A stretch of DNA of 64,000 bases, taken from Vibrio sp. J1-1 (lineage in GTDB: Bacteria > Pseudomonadota > Gammaproteobacteria > Enterobacterales > Vibrionaceae). The DNA lies in the NCBI RefSeq assembly GCF_021728395.1, contig NZ_JAKKCM010000003.1, forward strand, positions 419,046-483,045, written 5' to 3'. Positions 48,759 through 58,759 of the stretch are shown one piece after another; position 1 is the stretch's first letter; each line of letters starts with the position of its first letter. The position numbers and the translations under genes were made by a program. The notes below the pieces were generated by a model. The model saw only the letters and a program-made list of their open reading frames with translations. It ran no database searches and had not been told where the DNA came from.

Positions 48759-49577
48759 ATGGAACATAAAAAGATTGCCTTCATCGGTGCAGGTAACATG
48801 GTGCGAGCCATCATTTCTGGCTTAGTATCAAACGGATACCCGGCAAAAAATATTGTGGCAACCGCCCCTTCAGAAACACGCCGCGTGCCACTCGAGCAAG
48901 ATTTTGGCATCCGTACTAGCAGCGATAACCTCCTTGCTGCATCAGAAGCGGATGTGGTGGTGTTGTCTGTGAAACCACAAATGATGGCGGAGGTATGTAA
49001 ACCACTGCAATCTGTCGATTTCAGCAAAAAATTAGTGATTTCTATCGCTGCTGGCATTAATTGTTCACGTTTAGATGAGATGCTAGCGACTAAGTTAAAC
49101 TTGGTTCGTGTGATGCCAAATACGCCTTCTCAACTGGGTTTAGGCATGAGTGGTCTTTTCGCTCCAGAACACGTGACTCAACAAGATAAAGACTTCGCGG
49201 CTCAATTAATGGAAGCGGTAGGTAAAGTGTGTTGGGTAGAACAAGAATCTGGCATCAACAATGTGATTGCGGCTGCCGGCAGCGCTCCTGCCTACTTTTT
49301 CTTGTTTATGGAAGCAATGCAAGCAGAAGCGGTAGCGCAAGGTTTTGATAAAGACACCGCTCGTCTGCTGGTTCAGCAAGCTGCATTAGGTGCAGCCAGC
49401 ATGGTCGTAAATAACCCAGAGACTGAGCTATCAACACTACGTGAAAATGTCACCTCTAAAGGAGGCACAACCGCAGAAGCACTACGCACATTCAACGAAC
49501 ATCAACTTTCTGATATCGTAGCAAAAGCAATGCAGGCAGCGGTTGCTCGTGCGGAAGAAATGGAAAAGCTATTTTAA
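48759..49577 (+). CDS. proC: Pyrroline-5-carboxylate reductase
   Basis: Last step of proline synthesis, reducing pyrroline-5-carboxylate with NAD(P)H. 272 aa from ATG 48759 (MEHKKIAFIGAGNM); an in-frame ATG five codons earlier is possible but adds residues outside the family alignment. Rossmann motif FIGAGNMVRAIISGL; VMPNTPSQLGLGMS; C-terminal LRENVTSKGGTTAEAL. Dependence on PLP balance may explain linkage with yggS. Confidence 0.94.
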   Translation: MEHKKIAFIGAGNMVRAIISGLVSNGYPAKNIVATAPSETRRVPLEQDFGIRTSSDNLLAASEADVVVLSVKPQMMAEVCKPLQSVDFSKKLVISIAAGINCSRLDEMLATKLNLVRVMPNTPSQLGLGMSGLFAPEHVTQQDKDFAAQLMEAVGKVCWVEQESGINNVIAAAGSAPAYFFLFMEAMQAEAVAQGFDKDTARLLVQQAALGAASMVVNNPETELSTLRENVTSKGGTTAEALRTFNEHQLSDIVAKAMQAAVARAEEMEKLF

Positions 49578-49629
49578 TTATCTGGATGCTTACAGAGAAA
49601 AGCCATCCACCACTTGTTAAGGGTACCTT

Positions 49630-50187
49630 ATGAATTCAATGAGTTTTCTCATCTCAACCCTATTTGACCTGTATATCATGGTCGTTATATTGCGTATTTG
49701 GTTGCAAGCTGCGCGCGCAGACTTCTATAACCCTTTCTCGCAATTTATCGTAAAAGCTACTCAGCCTGTGATTGGTCCTCTGCGTCGCTTTATTCCGTCT
49801 GTCGGTAATATCGATCTGGCTACCATTCTCTTTGCGTACCTATTGTGTGTACTCAAGTTCGTTGCGCTGATCCTAATCGCATCAAACGGCTCGGTTTCTT
49901 TCAGTATCGAGTTCCTATTCCTCGGCTTACTGTCTCTGATTAAAGCCGCTGGCGGCTTGTTATTCTGGGTATTGCTGATCCGTGCAATCCTAAGCTGGGT
50001 TAGCCAAGGTCGTAGCCCAATTGAATATGTGTTCCACCAGCTGACTGAACCAATGTGTGCGCCAATCCGTCGTATTATCCCTGCAATCGGAGGTCTGGAT
50101 CTTAGCGTCTTGGTTCTGTTTATCGGTCTACAATTCGCCAACTTCCTAATAGGCGACATTGTTGGCCCAATCTGGTTCCAGCTGTAG
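49630..50187 (+). CDS. yggT: YggT family membrane protein
   Basis: 185 aa integral membrane protein with two YGGT repeats (about 1-80 and 95-180), each ending in a P-x-RRxIP-type segment ([15 protein letters not shown] and [15 protein letters not shown]). Related to plant CCB3; in E. coli it has been tied to osmotic tolerance. Its stop overlaps the GTG start of yggU by one base. Confidence 0.93.
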   Translation: MNSMSFLISTLFDLYIMVVILRIWLQAARADFYNPFSQFIVKATQPVIGPLRRFIPSVGNIDLATILFAYLLCVLKFVALILIASNGSVSFSIEFLFLGLLSLIKAAGGLLFWVLLIRAILSWVSQGRSPIEYVFHQLTEPMCAPIRRIIPAIGGLDLSVLVLFIGLQFANFLIGDIVGPIWFQL

Positions 50188-50477
50188 TGTCATCCGCAGC
50201 TTGGCGTGATGGCGAGGACATCGTCCTAAAGCTCTATATTCAACCCAAAGCAAGCCGCGATAAAGTCGTTGGCTTGCACGGAGAAGAGTTAAAAATCGCC
50301 ATTACTGCACCGCCTGTCGATGGTAAAGCCAATGCGCATCTAACCAAGTTCTTGGCTAAGCAATTTAAAGTCGCTAAGGGTTTGGTTCACATAGAAAAAG
50401 GTGAGCTGGGACGGCACAAGCAAATTCGAATAGAATCTCCCACCCAGATACCTGCTGATATAAAAGCCATCTTATGA
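50187..50477 (+). CDS. yggU: YggU (DUF167) family protein
   Basis: 96 aa small basic protein of the DUF167 family. Landmarks [13 protein letters not shown] and [19 protein letters not shown] start overlapping the yggT stop. The hairpin terminator contains its stop codon. Function unknown. Confidence 0.92.
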   Translation: MSSAAWRDGEDIVLKLYIQPKASRDKVVGLHGEELKIAITAPPVDGKANAHLTKFLAKQFKVAKGLVHIEKGELGRHKQIRIESPTQIPADIKAIL

Positions 50478-50488
50478 TGGCTTTTTAT
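50463..50488 (+). terminator. Terminator overlapping the end of yggU
   Basis: AAAAGCCATC, loop TTAT, GATGGCTTTTT, then ATTT. The yggU stop codon is inside the stem. Confidence 0.85.
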
Positions 50489-50507
50489 TTAACCTGATAA
50501 TGAGTTG

Positions 50508-50675
50508 TTTATACCAATCACAGTAATTAAGTGATCAGAGATAGCGTAGTGAAAATGCTAGAGAACAAGACGAAAATTTTCGATAAGTATTAATTCTACA
50601 ATCAGAATTGGCAACGCAGTGATCGAGTATTTTAACAAGCTAGAATGACCAGTTATTTACTACGACTGGTATTAC
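50508..50675. repeat. MITE-like element with imperfect terminal inverted repeats
   Basis: About 168 bp between yggU and the DUF4426 gene. The left end (TTATACCAATCACAGTAA) and the right end (TTACTACGACTGGTATTAC, read on the other strand) form imperfect 18-19 bp inverted repeats sharing ATACCA-TC and AGTAA. The inside is AT-rich with short internal dyads and has no ORF. From general memory, similar ACCAATCACAGTAATT-type sequences recur in Vibrio genomes; the copy number here is unknown. It breaks the yggU to rdgB spacing seen in enterics. Confidence 0.5.
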
Positions 50676-50714
50676 ATTAAACTTAAATGGAAGTATCTTT
50701 TTGAGGATATCACG

Positions 50715-51146
50715 ATGAACAAATGGATTACCGCCTTACTGATCAGCCTGCTGTCTTTCCCGACTCTCGCCGAGCAGTTCAAAAACATGAAAGACATCGA
50801 AGTACATTACGTGGCGTTTAACTCTACCTTTCTGACGCCTAAAATAGCACGAAGCTATGACATCCAACGTAATGGCTACCTTGCAATTATCAATATTAGT
50901 GTGTTGGATAGAGCTTCTCTCGGAAAACCAGCGTTAGAAGCGCAAGTCGATGGGCAAGCGAAGAACCTGATTGGCCAAACTCAGCAGTTAACCTTTCGAG
51001 AAGTTAAAGAAGGTGACGCCATTTACTACTTAGCCGAGCTACCGGTGACGCATGAAGAAACTTTTAACATCGATATTGATGTAAAAGCTGGAAACAAAGG
51101 CTCAGGTAAGCTTAAATTCACCCAGAAGTTTTATGTTGAAGAGTGA
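50715..51146 (+). CDS. DUF4426 secreted protein
   Basis: 143 aa. A signal peptide (MNKWITALLISLLSFPTLAE) predicts a periplasmic protein; the mature part is beta-rich with IEVHYVAFNSTFLTPKIAR, which is the recognisable DUF4426 start. Found between yggU and rdgB in Vibrio and relatives. GAGGATATC gives the ribosome binding site. Function unknown. Confidence 0.85.
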   Translation: MNKWITALLISLLSFPTLAEQFKNMKDIEVHYVAFNSTFLTPKIARSYDIQRNGYLAIINISVLDRASLGKPALEAQVDGQAKNLIGQTQQLTFREVKEGDAIYYLAELPVTHEETFNIDIDVKAGNKGSGKLKFTQKFYVEE

Positions 51147-51229
51147 TATGTCGAAGAGTAGTTGGATCATGATGTTCTAAATGCTTTTGGACACCAGTAA
51201 GCCTCCCCCTCTAAAGTTAAAATGAAAAG

Positions 51230-51256
51230 ATAAGGAGAACAACATGTTCTCCTTAT
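51230..51256. other. Hairpin 20 bp upstream of rdgB
   Basis: ATAAGGAGAAC, loop AACAT, GTTCTCCTTAT. An 11 bp perfect stem without a T-run on the plus strand; the left arm contains AAGGAG. It might shape the rdgB leader. Confidence 0.5.
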
Positions 51257-51276
51257 TGCAATGAAAAGAGAACCCC

Positions 51277-51879
51277 ATGAAAAAAATTGTGTTAGCAACA
51301 GGCAACCAAGGCAAAGTACGTGAGATGGCTGATTTGCTATCCGATTTCGGATTCGAAGTATTAGCACAAAGTGAGTTCAACGTCTCTGAAGTTGCAGAAA
51401 CGGGCACCACGTTTATTGAAAACGCGATCATCAAAGCTCGCCACGCAGCACAAGAAACCGGTCTGCCTGCTATCGCGGATGATTCTGGCTTAGAAGTCGA
51501 CTTCCTTAACGGTGCGCCGGGTATCTATTCCGCAAGGTACGCTGGAAAAAACGCGGCAGATCAAGAAAACCTAAATAAACTTCTGCAAGCAATGGATGGT
51601 GTGCCAGAAGCTGAGCGCACCGCACGTTTCCATTGCGTATTGGTTCTGATGCGTCATAAAGACGATCCAACACCTGTCGTTTGTCACGGTAAGTGGGAAG
51701 GTCGTATCCTGACAGAAGCACACGGTGAGAATGGTTTTGGTTATGACCCTATCTTCTTCGTACCAGAAGACAACTGTGCGTCAGCAGAGCTAGAGCCGGC
51801 ACGTAAAAAGCAGCTATCACATCGTGGTAAAGCGCTTAAGTCTCTGTTTGCTCAGCTTTCTGAACAAGTCGCTCAGTAA
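51277..51879 (+). CDS. rdgB: XTP/dITP diphosphatase RdgB
   Basis: Removes non-canonical purine nucleotides (XTP, dITP) from the pool. 200 aa. Start [17 protein letters not shown], catalytic region [33 protein letters not shown] and LSHRGKAL. hemW follows after 11 bp; this rdgB-hemW pair is conserved. Confidence 0.96.
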   Translation: MKKIVLATGNQGKVREMADLLSDFGFEVLAQSEFNVSEVAETGTTFIENAIIKARHAAQETGLPAIADDSGLEVDFLNGAPGIYSARYAGKNAADQENLNKLLQAMDGVPEAERTARFHCVLVLMRHKDDPTPVVCHGKWEGRILTEAHGENGFGYDPIFFVPEDNCASAELEPARKKQLSHRGKALKSLFAQLSEQVAQ

Positions 51880-51890
51880 GGTAAACAAGT

Positions 51891-53072
51891 TTGACCATAT
51901 TAACGCCCCCAGCACTCAGTCTTTATGTTCACATCCCATGGTGTGTACAAAAGTGCCCATACTGTGATTTCAACTCACATGAGCTCAAAGCGGAGATCCC
52001 AGAGGAGCAATACATCAACGCCCTACTGGAAGATCTGGATACCGACATTGAGAAGTATCGCTTGAACGATGCTCCGCGCCCTCTGCACTCTATATTCATC
52101 GGTGGTGGTACGCCTAGCCTGATTTCAGCACAAGGGATTGAGCGCCTGTTAAAAGGCATTGAAGCGCGCATTCCATTCAAATCTGACATCGAAATTACCA
52201 TGGAAGCCAACCCAGGCACGATTGAAGCAGAACGTTTTGCTGGCTACCGAAAAGCAGGTGTGACACGCATTTCCATTGGTGTGCAAAGTTTTGAACAAGA
52301 GAAGCTAGAGCGACTTGGCCGTATTCATGGTAAGGATGAAGCAGTCAATGCGGCTAAGCTTGCCCATCAGATCGGCTTAAACAGCTTTAACTTGGATTTA
52401 ATGCACGGCTTGCCAGACCAGAGTATTGAGCAGGCTCTGGCCGATTTGGATAAAGCAATTGAACTCGCACCGCCGCACCTGTCTTGGTATCAGCTCACCA
52501 TTGAGCCGAACACCATGTTCTACTACAAGCCGCCGACGCTCCCTGACGACGATGACTTATGGGACATCTTCGAGCTAGGACATAAGAAGCTGGCGGCAGC
52601 TGGGTACGTACAGTACGAGATTTCTGGTTACAGCAAGCCGGGATTTCAGTGTCAGCATAATCTCAATTACTGGCGCTTTGGGGATTACCTCGGCATCGGC
52701 TGTGGCTCACACGGTAAGCTGAGCTTCTCTGACGGACGTATCATTCGTACCACCAAAGTGAAGCACCCTCGTGGGTATCTGGCTGCATACCAAAATATGG
52801 TTAAGCCGTACCTACATACTGAACAATTCGTCGAAGATGAAGACCGTCCGTTTGAGTTCTTTATGAACCGTTTCCGTTTAATGGAAGCGTGTCCAAAACA
52901 AGACTTTATCGACACTACAGGGTTACCACTAATCAGCATTCAAAACACCATCGGCTGGGCGTTGGAAATGGGGTATTTGAGTGAGACAAAGACACACTGG
53001 CAAATTACCGAGAAAGGGAAACTTTTCTTGAACGACTTACTCGAAGCCTTTATGGCAGAAGAAGACGAATAA
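51891..53072 (+). CDS. hemW: Heme chaperone HemW (radical SAM)
   Basis: Radical-SAM-related protein that inserts heme into respiratory enzymes; often mis-annotated as oxygen-independent coproporphyrinogen oxidase. 393 aa. Start is TTG at 51891 since no ATG precedes the conserved VHIPWCVQKCPYCDF cluster (CxxxCxYC). No extra N-terminal Cys of true HemN. Ends in a winged helix region. Terminator follows. Confidence 0.94.
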   Translation: MTILTPPALSLYVHIPWCVQKCPYCDFNSHELKAEIPEEQYINALLEDLDTDIEKYRLNDAPRPLHSIFIGGGTPSLISAQGIERLLKGIEARIPFKSDIEITMEANPGTIEAERFAGYRKAGVTRISIGVQSFEQEKLERLGRIHGKDEAVNAAKLAHQIGLNSFNLDLMHGLPDQSIEQALADLDKAIELAPPHLSWYQLTIEPNTMFYYKPPTLPDDDDLWDIFELGHKKLAAAGYVQYEISGYSKPGFQCQHNLNYWRFGDYLGIGCGSHGKLSFSDGRIIRTTKVKHPRGYLAAYQNMVKPYLHTEQFVEDEDRPFEFFMNRFRLMEACPKQDFIDTTGLPLISIQNTIGWALEMGYLSETKTHWQITEKGKLFLNDLLEAFMAEEDE

Positions 53073-53095
53073 CAACGTCAGAAAATAAAGCATAA

Positions 53096-53128
53096 AAAAT
53101 GCCTCTCATATTTGAGAGGCATTTTTTA
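53096..53128. terminator. Bidirectional terminator between hemW and glsA
   Basis: AAAAATGCCTCTCA / TGAGAGGCATTTTTT with T-run; A-run on the left serves the convergent glsA. Confidence 0.92.
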
Positions 53129-53149
53129 ACCTGATACGAATAAGCAGCT

Positions 53150-54070
53150 TTAGAAAATGGAACGACCGATTCGCTCTGAAAGCAATTCCAAAGCTTTTGT
53201 TCCAGCCAGAGAGTTACCAGCGGGGTCGAGCTCCGGTGACCAAACTGCAATGCTCATTTCTCCCGGAACAACAGCAATGACACCACCACCAACACCAGAC
53301 TTACCCGGCATACCGACACGGTAGGCAAACTCACCGGCGCCATCATAAAGCCCACACGTCGCGAGCTGTGCATTCAACTGCTTAGTTTGAGTTGGTGAGA
53401 CAATCGGCTTTCCTGTTTGTACAGACGTACCTTTGTTGGCTAAATAGCTAAAGGTTTTCGCCAAATCAACACAGCTCATCTTTAAAGCACAGGCATGGAA
53501 GTAATTTTGCAGCACGGGTATGACTTCATTGTCGAAGTTACCAAATGAACGCATCAGATAAGCAATTGCGGCGTTGCGATCACCATGCATCATTTCAGAA
53601 GCCGCCACCACTTTGTCGTACACAATGTGGGTATCACCGGAAAGCTGGCGAACGAATTCAAGCAAGCGCTGACGCGGTGCAGACAAACGACTTTGCAGCA
53701 GATCAGCAACCACTATCGCACCAGCGTTGATGAACGGGTTACGTGGTATGCCCTGTTCCATCTCTAACTGGATTAAAGAATTAAAGGCCTGACCTGAAGG
53801 CTCTTTCCCTACTCTTGTCCATATTTCTTCTTGCTTATATAAGCACATTGCTAGCGTCAGGCTTAGTGCTTTCGAAATAGACTGAATAGAAAAAGGTTCA
53901 TCGGCGTCGCCCGCCTTAATCACTTCACCGTCATTGGTGTATACCGCAATACCTAACTTGTTGCTGGGCACTTTTGCCAGAGCAGGAATGTAATCAGCTA
54001 CTTTTCCCTGACCGATCAAAGGACGAACTTCGGTCAGAATATCTGTCAAAATTTCCACTGTAGGTTTCAT
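53150..54070 (-). CDS. glsA: Glutaminase
   Basis: Serine-dependent beta-lactamase-fold glutaminase releasing ammonia from glutamine. 306 aa. Catalytic SIQSISK (SxxK, about 62-68), [10 protein letters not shown] and YANKGTS-like [13 protein letters not shown]. Single gene between terminators; E. coli homologues YbaS/YneH take part in acid resistance. Confidence 0.95.
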   Translation of the reverse strand: MKPTVEILTDILTEVRPLIGQGKVADYIPALAKVPSNKLGIAVYTNDGEVIKAGDADEPFSIQSISKALSLTLAMCLYKQEEIWTRVGKEPSGQAFNSLIQLEMEQGIPRNPFINAGAIVVADLLQSRLSAPRQRLLEFVRQLSGDTHIVYDKVVAASEMMHGDRNAAIAYLMRSFGNFDNEVIPVLQNYFHACALKMSCVDLAKTFSYLANKGTSVQTGKPIVSPTQTKQLNAQLATCGLYDGAGEFAYRVGMPGKSGVGGGVIAVVPGEMSIAVWSPELDPAGNSLAGTKALELLSERIGRSIF

Positions 54071-54103
54071 TGTTCACCTTATTATCACTGATTTAATTCA
54101 GAG

Positions 54104-54133
54104 GTAAAAAAAGCCAATACATTGTTGGCTTTT
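54104..54133 (-). terminator. Terminator of the Trm11-like gene
   Basis: On the minus strand AAAAGCCAA, loop CAATGTA, TTGGCTTTT and T-run. Located 25 bp after the stop. Confidence 0.88.
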
Positions 54134-54157
54134 CAAATATTTTTATCGAACAATCAA

Positions 54158-55186
54158 TTATGGTTTCACTGCCACAATAATGTTGCGGTTGATAGATTGA
54201 TCCACGCGGTGAAGATAACCGATATAAGGGTCTTCTGAAAGCACCTTCCACCCCTGCTCTTCAAATAATGCCGCGACATCTTTCCATTTCAGTGTGAACT
54301 CGTTGAAAGACAACACCACTGACCCTTGCTTTTTTAGTACCACTTTCCATGCAGGCAGAGCTTCTTTTAAAAGCTCCAATGGGCTGCGGTTCAGTTTACT
54401 GTCTTTCGCATTTTTACTGCCGTGCTGCACGCCATAAGGCAAGTCAGACACCATGACATCCACTGAGTTCTTTTTCACAACTTGGTCTGCGATACGGGTA
54501 TCCGCCGAGTACAGCTTCATCGTCTGAAGGTAACCTTGGTTGTAATCTTCTTTCTTCGCAGCGGCTTCAATCACGAAACCATCGGCCACTTTTTTACCAC
54601 CAGAGGTGCGCTTTTCTTTGCTCACTTTATGTTTAAAGCGACCGTTCTTCATAAACTTAACAACGAAGGTTTGGATCTCTTGAACCCATTTCTGGTTGAT
54701 CTCAACACCCACTACATTCAAGCCATGGATCAAACCTTCAAATAGTGTTGTACCCTTACCACACATCGGATCCATTAACGTCAGTTGCGCGCTATCTGTT
54801 TTAGCGGCACTCACGCCAAGGTTTACCATCAAACGCGTAAACTGCTCGTTTGTTTTTCCGGTATAACGCAGGATCTGACTCATACTCTCAGGGAAAGTGT
54901 TGAACGCAGGCGCCTGAATTGGACGTAGCAAACCATCTTCACGCACTTCAAACAGCGCGTAATAAATCGAAGATGCCGCTAATTTACGAGCTTGTGCCTC
55001 GTTGAGAGCGTCTGCACACGAGAACACCAATGCCGCAGGTAAGCCGACATCTTTACTGCCAATTTCAGTCACTTCAACACCTTCAGAAGCCAGCATGGCT
55101 TTTAGCTCTGAACATGCGATGGTCATAGCGCTATCAAAGTAAATACGGTTGTGACCCGGATTCGCTAATATCGCATAGTGGTACAT
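54158..55186 (-). CDS. TRM11-family SAM-dependent methyltransferase
   Basis: 342 aa from ATG 55186, which has AAGGAG nine bases upstream; the longer frame overlaps trmB and lacks this. SAM motif I reads LMDPMCGKGTTLFEG (about 145-160) and the catalytic motif IV is SDLPYGVQHG, the DLPYG form of (N/D)PPY found in Trm11/TrmG10 tRNA-guanosine N2 methyltransferases. The N-terminal domain (about 1-110) is diverged and I see no clear THUMP. It follows trmB by 11 bp, so both are probably cotranscribed tRNA modification genes. The target base is unknown. Confidence 0.75.
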   Translation of the reverse strand: MYHYAILANPGHNRIYFDSAMTIACSELKAMLASEGVEVTEIGSKDVGLPAALVFSCADALNEAQARKLAASSIYYALFEVREDGLLRPIQAPAFNTFPESMSQILRYTGKTNEQFTRLMVNLGVSAAKTDSAQLTLMDPMCGKGTTLFEGLIHGLNVVGVEINQKWVQEIQTFVVKFMKNGRFKHKVSKEKRTSGGKKVADGFVIEAAAKKEDYNQGYLQTMKLYSADTRIADQVVKKNSVDVMVSDLPYGVQHGSKNAKDSKLNRSPLELLKEALPAWKVVLKKQGSVVLSFNEFTLKWKDVAALFEEQGWKVLSEDPYIGYLHRVDQSINRNIIVAVKP

Positions 55187-55197
55187 CACCTGGCTCC

Positions 55198-55917
55198 TTA
55201 AGCAGTACGCTTGAACTTGATGTCCCACACACCGTGACCAAGACGGTGACCGCGAGCTTCAAATTTAGTCAATGGACGATCCTCTGGACGAGGAACAAAG
55301 TCACCTTCTTCAGCAATGTTTTCAAAACCTGGTGCTTGTTTCATGATTTCAATCATGTGCTCTGCGTAGTTTTCCCAGTCCGTTGCCATATGGAAGATAC
55401 CCTTATTAGGGATAAGCTTCTGGCGAACCATTTCAGCAAACTCTAGCTGTACAATACGGCGCTTGTGGTGGCGTTTTTTATGCCATGGGTCTGGGAAGAA
55501 CAGTTGCAGTGTCGTTAGGCTATCGTTCGGGATCATGTGCTCAAACACTTCTACCGCGTCATGACACATAACACGCAGGTTAGTAATACCCGCTTCACGC
55601 GCATCAGAAAGACAAGCACCAACACCTGGGCTATGTACTTCGATACCGATGAAGTTTTTCTCAGGTGCGTTCTTTGCCATTTCAACCAGTGAAGCGCCCA
55701 TACCAAAACCGATTTCAAGTACAACTGGGTTGTCGTTACCAAATACTTCTTTCCAATCAAGAAGTTCTGCTTTGTAATCGATACCCATCGTTGGCCAGCA
55801 CTCATTCATCGCACTCTCTTGGCCCTTGGTTAGGCGGCCTTCGCGACGAACGAAGCTGCGGATTTTACGGATCAGTTTGCCGTCTTCGTTGTATTCGTTA
55901 GTGGTTACTTCACTCAT
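55198..55917 (-). CDS. trmB: tRNA (guanine-46-N7)-methyltransferase TrmB
   Basis: Makes m7G46 in the tRNA variable loop. 239 aa from ATG 55917, the E. coli length; a further ATG 15 bp upstream is less likely. SAM motif [32 protein letters not shown] and a C-terminal [16 protein letters not shown]. Divergent from mutY, as in E. coli. Confidence 0.96.
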   Translation of the reverse strand: MSEVTTNEYNEDGKLIRKIRSFVRREGRLTKGQESAMNECWPTMGIDYKAELLDWKEVFGNDNPVVLEIGFGMGASLVEMAKNAPEKNFIGIEVHSPGVGACLSDAREAGITNLRVMCHDAVEVFEHMIPNDSLTTLQLFFPDPWHKKRHHKRRIVQLEFAEMVRQKLIPNKGIFHMATDWENYAEHMIEIMKQAPGFENIAEEGDFVPRPEDRPLTKFEARGHRLGHGVWDIKFKRTA

Positions 55918-56118
55918 TGATTTTGCCTGCACATTGATTAATCAAAGCGGGGATTATCCAAAGAATTTACTCAGGTGCAAGTTTTTGTTGAGCTTTGGTC
56001 TACCACAACTCAAAAGCTATGATGCTCCCTGTAATATTCCCACACTTTAACAGTTGTACTTATCACCCATTCGTGGTGCAATTTTGCCCCTAACCAATAA
56101 TAGAATACAGAGCAAGTC

Positions 56119-57195
56119 GTGACCCCTTTCGCCAGTGCCATTTTAGAGTGGTATGACTCATATGGAAGAAAAGATCTTCCGTGGCAACAGAACAAAACCG
56201 CATACAGTGTCTGGTTGTCTGAAATTATGCTTCAGCAAACACAGGTCACTACGGTAATTCCCTATTACCAACGCTTTTTAGAGCGGTTTCCGACCGTGGT
56301 CGACCTCGCAAATGCAGAGCAAGATGAAGTGCTGCACCTTTGGACGGGGCTCGGTTACTACGCCCGAGCTCGCAACCTTCATAAAGCGGCCAAAGAGGTT
56401 GCCCATAAATACAATGGTGAGTTTCCGCTTGATATAGAGCAAATGAACGCACTGCCAGGAATTGGACGCTCAACTGCAGCTGCAGTACTGTCATCAGTCC
56501 ATAAACAGCCCCATGCGATTCTCGATGGTAACGTTAAGCGAACGCTTTCTCGATGCTTTGCGGTTGAAGGGTGGCCTGGCCAGAAAAAAGTGGAAAACCA
56601 GTTGTGGGAAATTGCCGAGGCACATACTCCACAAACGGATGTCGATAAATATAACCAAGCCATGATGGACATGGGGGCAATGGTCTGCACACGCAGCAAA
56701 CCTAAATGCACGTTATGTCCAGTTGCTGATCTCTGTGTGGCGAAAAAACAAAACAATGTCCTCGACTATCCTGGTAAAAAGCCCAAGAAAGACAAACCAG
56801 TTAAGCAAACCCGCTTTGTCATGCTGCACCACCAAAATGCGAATGGGCATGAAGTATGGCTGGAACAAAGGCCTCAAACTGGTATTTGGGGCGGACTATT
56901 TTGCTTCCCGCAGACCGAACATGTAGATGTTGAAAGCGATATTGATTTGCTATTAGAGCAGCGCGGTATTCAAGCCAATGACATTAAAGAGCAGCAAACG
57001 CTGATCACTTTCCGCCATACCTTTAGTCATTACCATCTCGATATCACACCAATTTTGATTGACCTGTCAAAGCAACCCAATGTGATAATGGAAGGTAACA
57101 AAGGTCTTTGGTATAACTTATCTAAACCTGAAGAAGTAGGCTTAGCCGCGCCAGTAAAACTTTTGCTGGAAGCGCTACCTCACGAACTTCGTTAA
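56119..57195 (+). CDS. mutY: Adenine DNA glycosylase MutY
   Basis: Removes A mispaired with 8-oxoG. 358 aa, GTG start. Helix-hairpin-helix [12 protein letters not shown] with catalytic Asp in ILDGNVKR; catalytic Glu in [14 protein letters not shown]. The [4Fe-4S] cluster is [17 protein letters not shown] and the C-terminal NUDIX-like domain (about 230-350) reads 8-oxoG. mutY-yggX-mltC is the E. coli order. Confidence 0.96.
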   Translation: MTPFASAILEWYDSYGRKDLPWQQNKTAYSVWLSEIMLQQTQVTTVIPYYQRFLERFPTVVDLANAEQDEVLHLWTGLGYYARARNLHKAAKEVAHKYNGEFPLDIEQMNALPGIGRSTAAAVLSSVHKQPHAILDGNVKRTLSRCFAVEGWPGQKKVENQLWEIAEAHTPQTDVDKYNQAMMDMGAMVCTRSKPKCTLCPVADLCVAKKQNNVLDYPGKKPKKDKPVKQTRFVMLHHQNANGHEVWLEQRPQTGIWGGLFCFPQTEHVDVESDIDLLLEQRGIQANDIKEQQTLITFRHTFSHYHLDITPILIDLSKQPNVIMEGNKGLWYNLSKPEEVGLAAPVKLLLEALPHELR

Positions 57196-57214
57196 TTGAA
57201 TGCAAGGAGTCATT

Positions 57215-57487
57215 ATGAGCCGCACTGTGTTTTGTGCTCGACTAAAGAAAGAAGGCGAAGGTCTAGACTTTCAACTTTACCCAGGTGAACTAGGTAAACG
57301 TATTTTTGATAATATCTCTAAAGAAGCTTGGGCTGAATGGCAACACAAACAAACCATGTTGATCAACGAAAAGAAGCTCAACATGATGGATCCAGAGCAT
57401 CGTAAACTGATCGAAACTGAAATGGTGAACTTCCTGTTTGAAGGTAAAGATGTTCACATCGATGGTTACACACCACCTAGCGAATAA
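57215..57487 (+). CDS. yggX: Fe(2+)-trafficking protein YggX
   Basis: 90 aa from ATG 57215 (AAGGAG six bases before); protects Fe-S clusters from oxidants and is SoxS-regulated in enterics. [19 protein letters not shown] and [10 protein letters not shown] are family signatures; one conserved Cys (C7). Lies 20 bp after mutY, whose product contains a Fe-S cluster. Confidence 0.95.
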   Translation: MSRTVFCARLKKEGEGLDFQLYPGELGKRIFDNISKEAWAEWQHKQTMLINEKKLNMMDPEHRKLIETEMVNFLFEGKDVHIDGYTPPSE

Positions 57488-57589
57488 AGCAACTTGTTCA
57501 AATAAAGTAAGCTTATTCAAAAACAATGACATCACATAAAACCTTGTGGTGTCATTGCCACACCATCCTATCCCATCTAATAATCAGCC

Positions 57590-58732
57590 ATGAAAAAAAT
57601 TGCCTTTATCGTTGCAGCCCTTCTATTAACGGCAGGTTGTAGTCGCGAGTTCGTCGAAAATTTTTATGATGTCGATTACGAGCCAACCAATCGCTTCGCC
57701 AATAACTTAGCCGAGTTACCAGGACAATTTGAGAAAGACACCTCGGCTCTCGATTCGTTGATCAAGAGCTTCTCCGGTAATATCCAAAAAAAATGGGGGA
57801 AGCGAGAAGTTAAGCTCGCTGGTAAAAGTAATTACGTAAAATATATTGATAACTACCTGAGTAGAGCTGAAGTCGATTTCCAAAAAGGTGTCATCACCAT
57901 AGAAACCGTTTCGCCAACCGACCCCCAAAAGCACCTCAAGAACGCAATCATCACAACGTTACTCACTCCTGATGACCCGGCGAATGTAGACCTGTTTTCT
58001 TCCAAAGATATCAAACTCGAAGGTCAGCCTTTTCTATATAAACAGGTTGTCGACCAAGATAAGAAACCTATTCAATGGTCCTGGCGAGCTAACCGCTTTG
58101 CCGATTACCTGATTAGTCACGAAATCAAAACGAAAGACGTCGATTTCAAAAAAGCGTACTACGTAGAAATTCCGATGGTGGAAGATCACTTCATCCAGCG
58201 CAGTTATCAATATGCGAGTATCGTGCGCCGAGCTGCAGAGAAGTACGACATCCCTGAAGATTTGATTTACGCCATTATCAAAACAGAAAGCAGTTTTAAT
58301 CCATATGCGGTTAGCTGGGCTAATGCCTATGGCTTGATGCAAGTCGTACCAAAGACAGCTGGCAGAGACGTTTTCGCACTGGTTAAAAATCGCTCGGGCC
58401 AACCAAGCCCCGAGTATTTGTTTAATCCAGAAAACAACATTGATACCGGGACGGCTTACTTTTACATCTTGAAGAATCGTTATTTAAAAGATGTCAGTCA
58501 CCCTACATCGCTCGAATACAGCATGATATCCGCATACAACGGCGGTACTGGTGGCGTTCTCAATACCTTTAACCGCAGCGACCGAAAACGTGCGATGCGT
58601 GATCTGAATTCTCTGCAACCTAACCAGGTTTATTGGGCGCTAACTAAAAAACATCCCAATGCAGAAGCACGTCGCTACCTAGAAAAAGTTACAAATTTCA
58701 AAAAGGAATTTAACTCTGTGCAAACTTTCTAG
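57590..58732 (+). CDS. mltC: Membrane-bound lytic murein transglycosylase C
   Basis: Lipoprotein that cleaves peptidoglycan glycan strands to 1,6-anhydro products. 380 aa. Lipobox LLLTAGCSR (Cys 17 lipidated). MltC N-terminal domain (about 20-190), then SLT domain with catalytic Glu in IIKTESSFNPYAVS and AYGLMQVVPKTAG, plus SAYNGGTGGVL. Last of mutY-yggX-mltC. Confidence 0.95.
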   Translation: MKKIAFIVAALLLTAGCSREFVENFYDVDYEPTNRFANNLAELPGQFEKDTSALDSLIKSFSGNIQKKWGKREVKLAGKSNYVKYIDNYLSRAEVDFQKGVITIETVSPTDPQKHLKNAIITTLLTPDDPANVDLFSSKDIKLEGQPFLYKQVVDQDKKPIQWSWRANRFADYLISHEIKTKDVDFKKAYYVEIPMVEDHFIQRSYQYASIVRRAAEKYDIPEDLIYAIIKTESSFNPYAVSWANAYGLMQVVPKTAGRDVFALVKNRSGQPSPEYLFNPENNIDTGTAYFYILKNRYLKDVSHPTSLEYSMISAYNGGTGGVLNTFNRSDRKRAMRDLNSLQPNQVYWALTKKHPNAEARRYLEKVTNFKKEFNSVQTF

Positions 58733-58759
58733 CACTAGTTGAACAAAAAGCGTTCGAAC

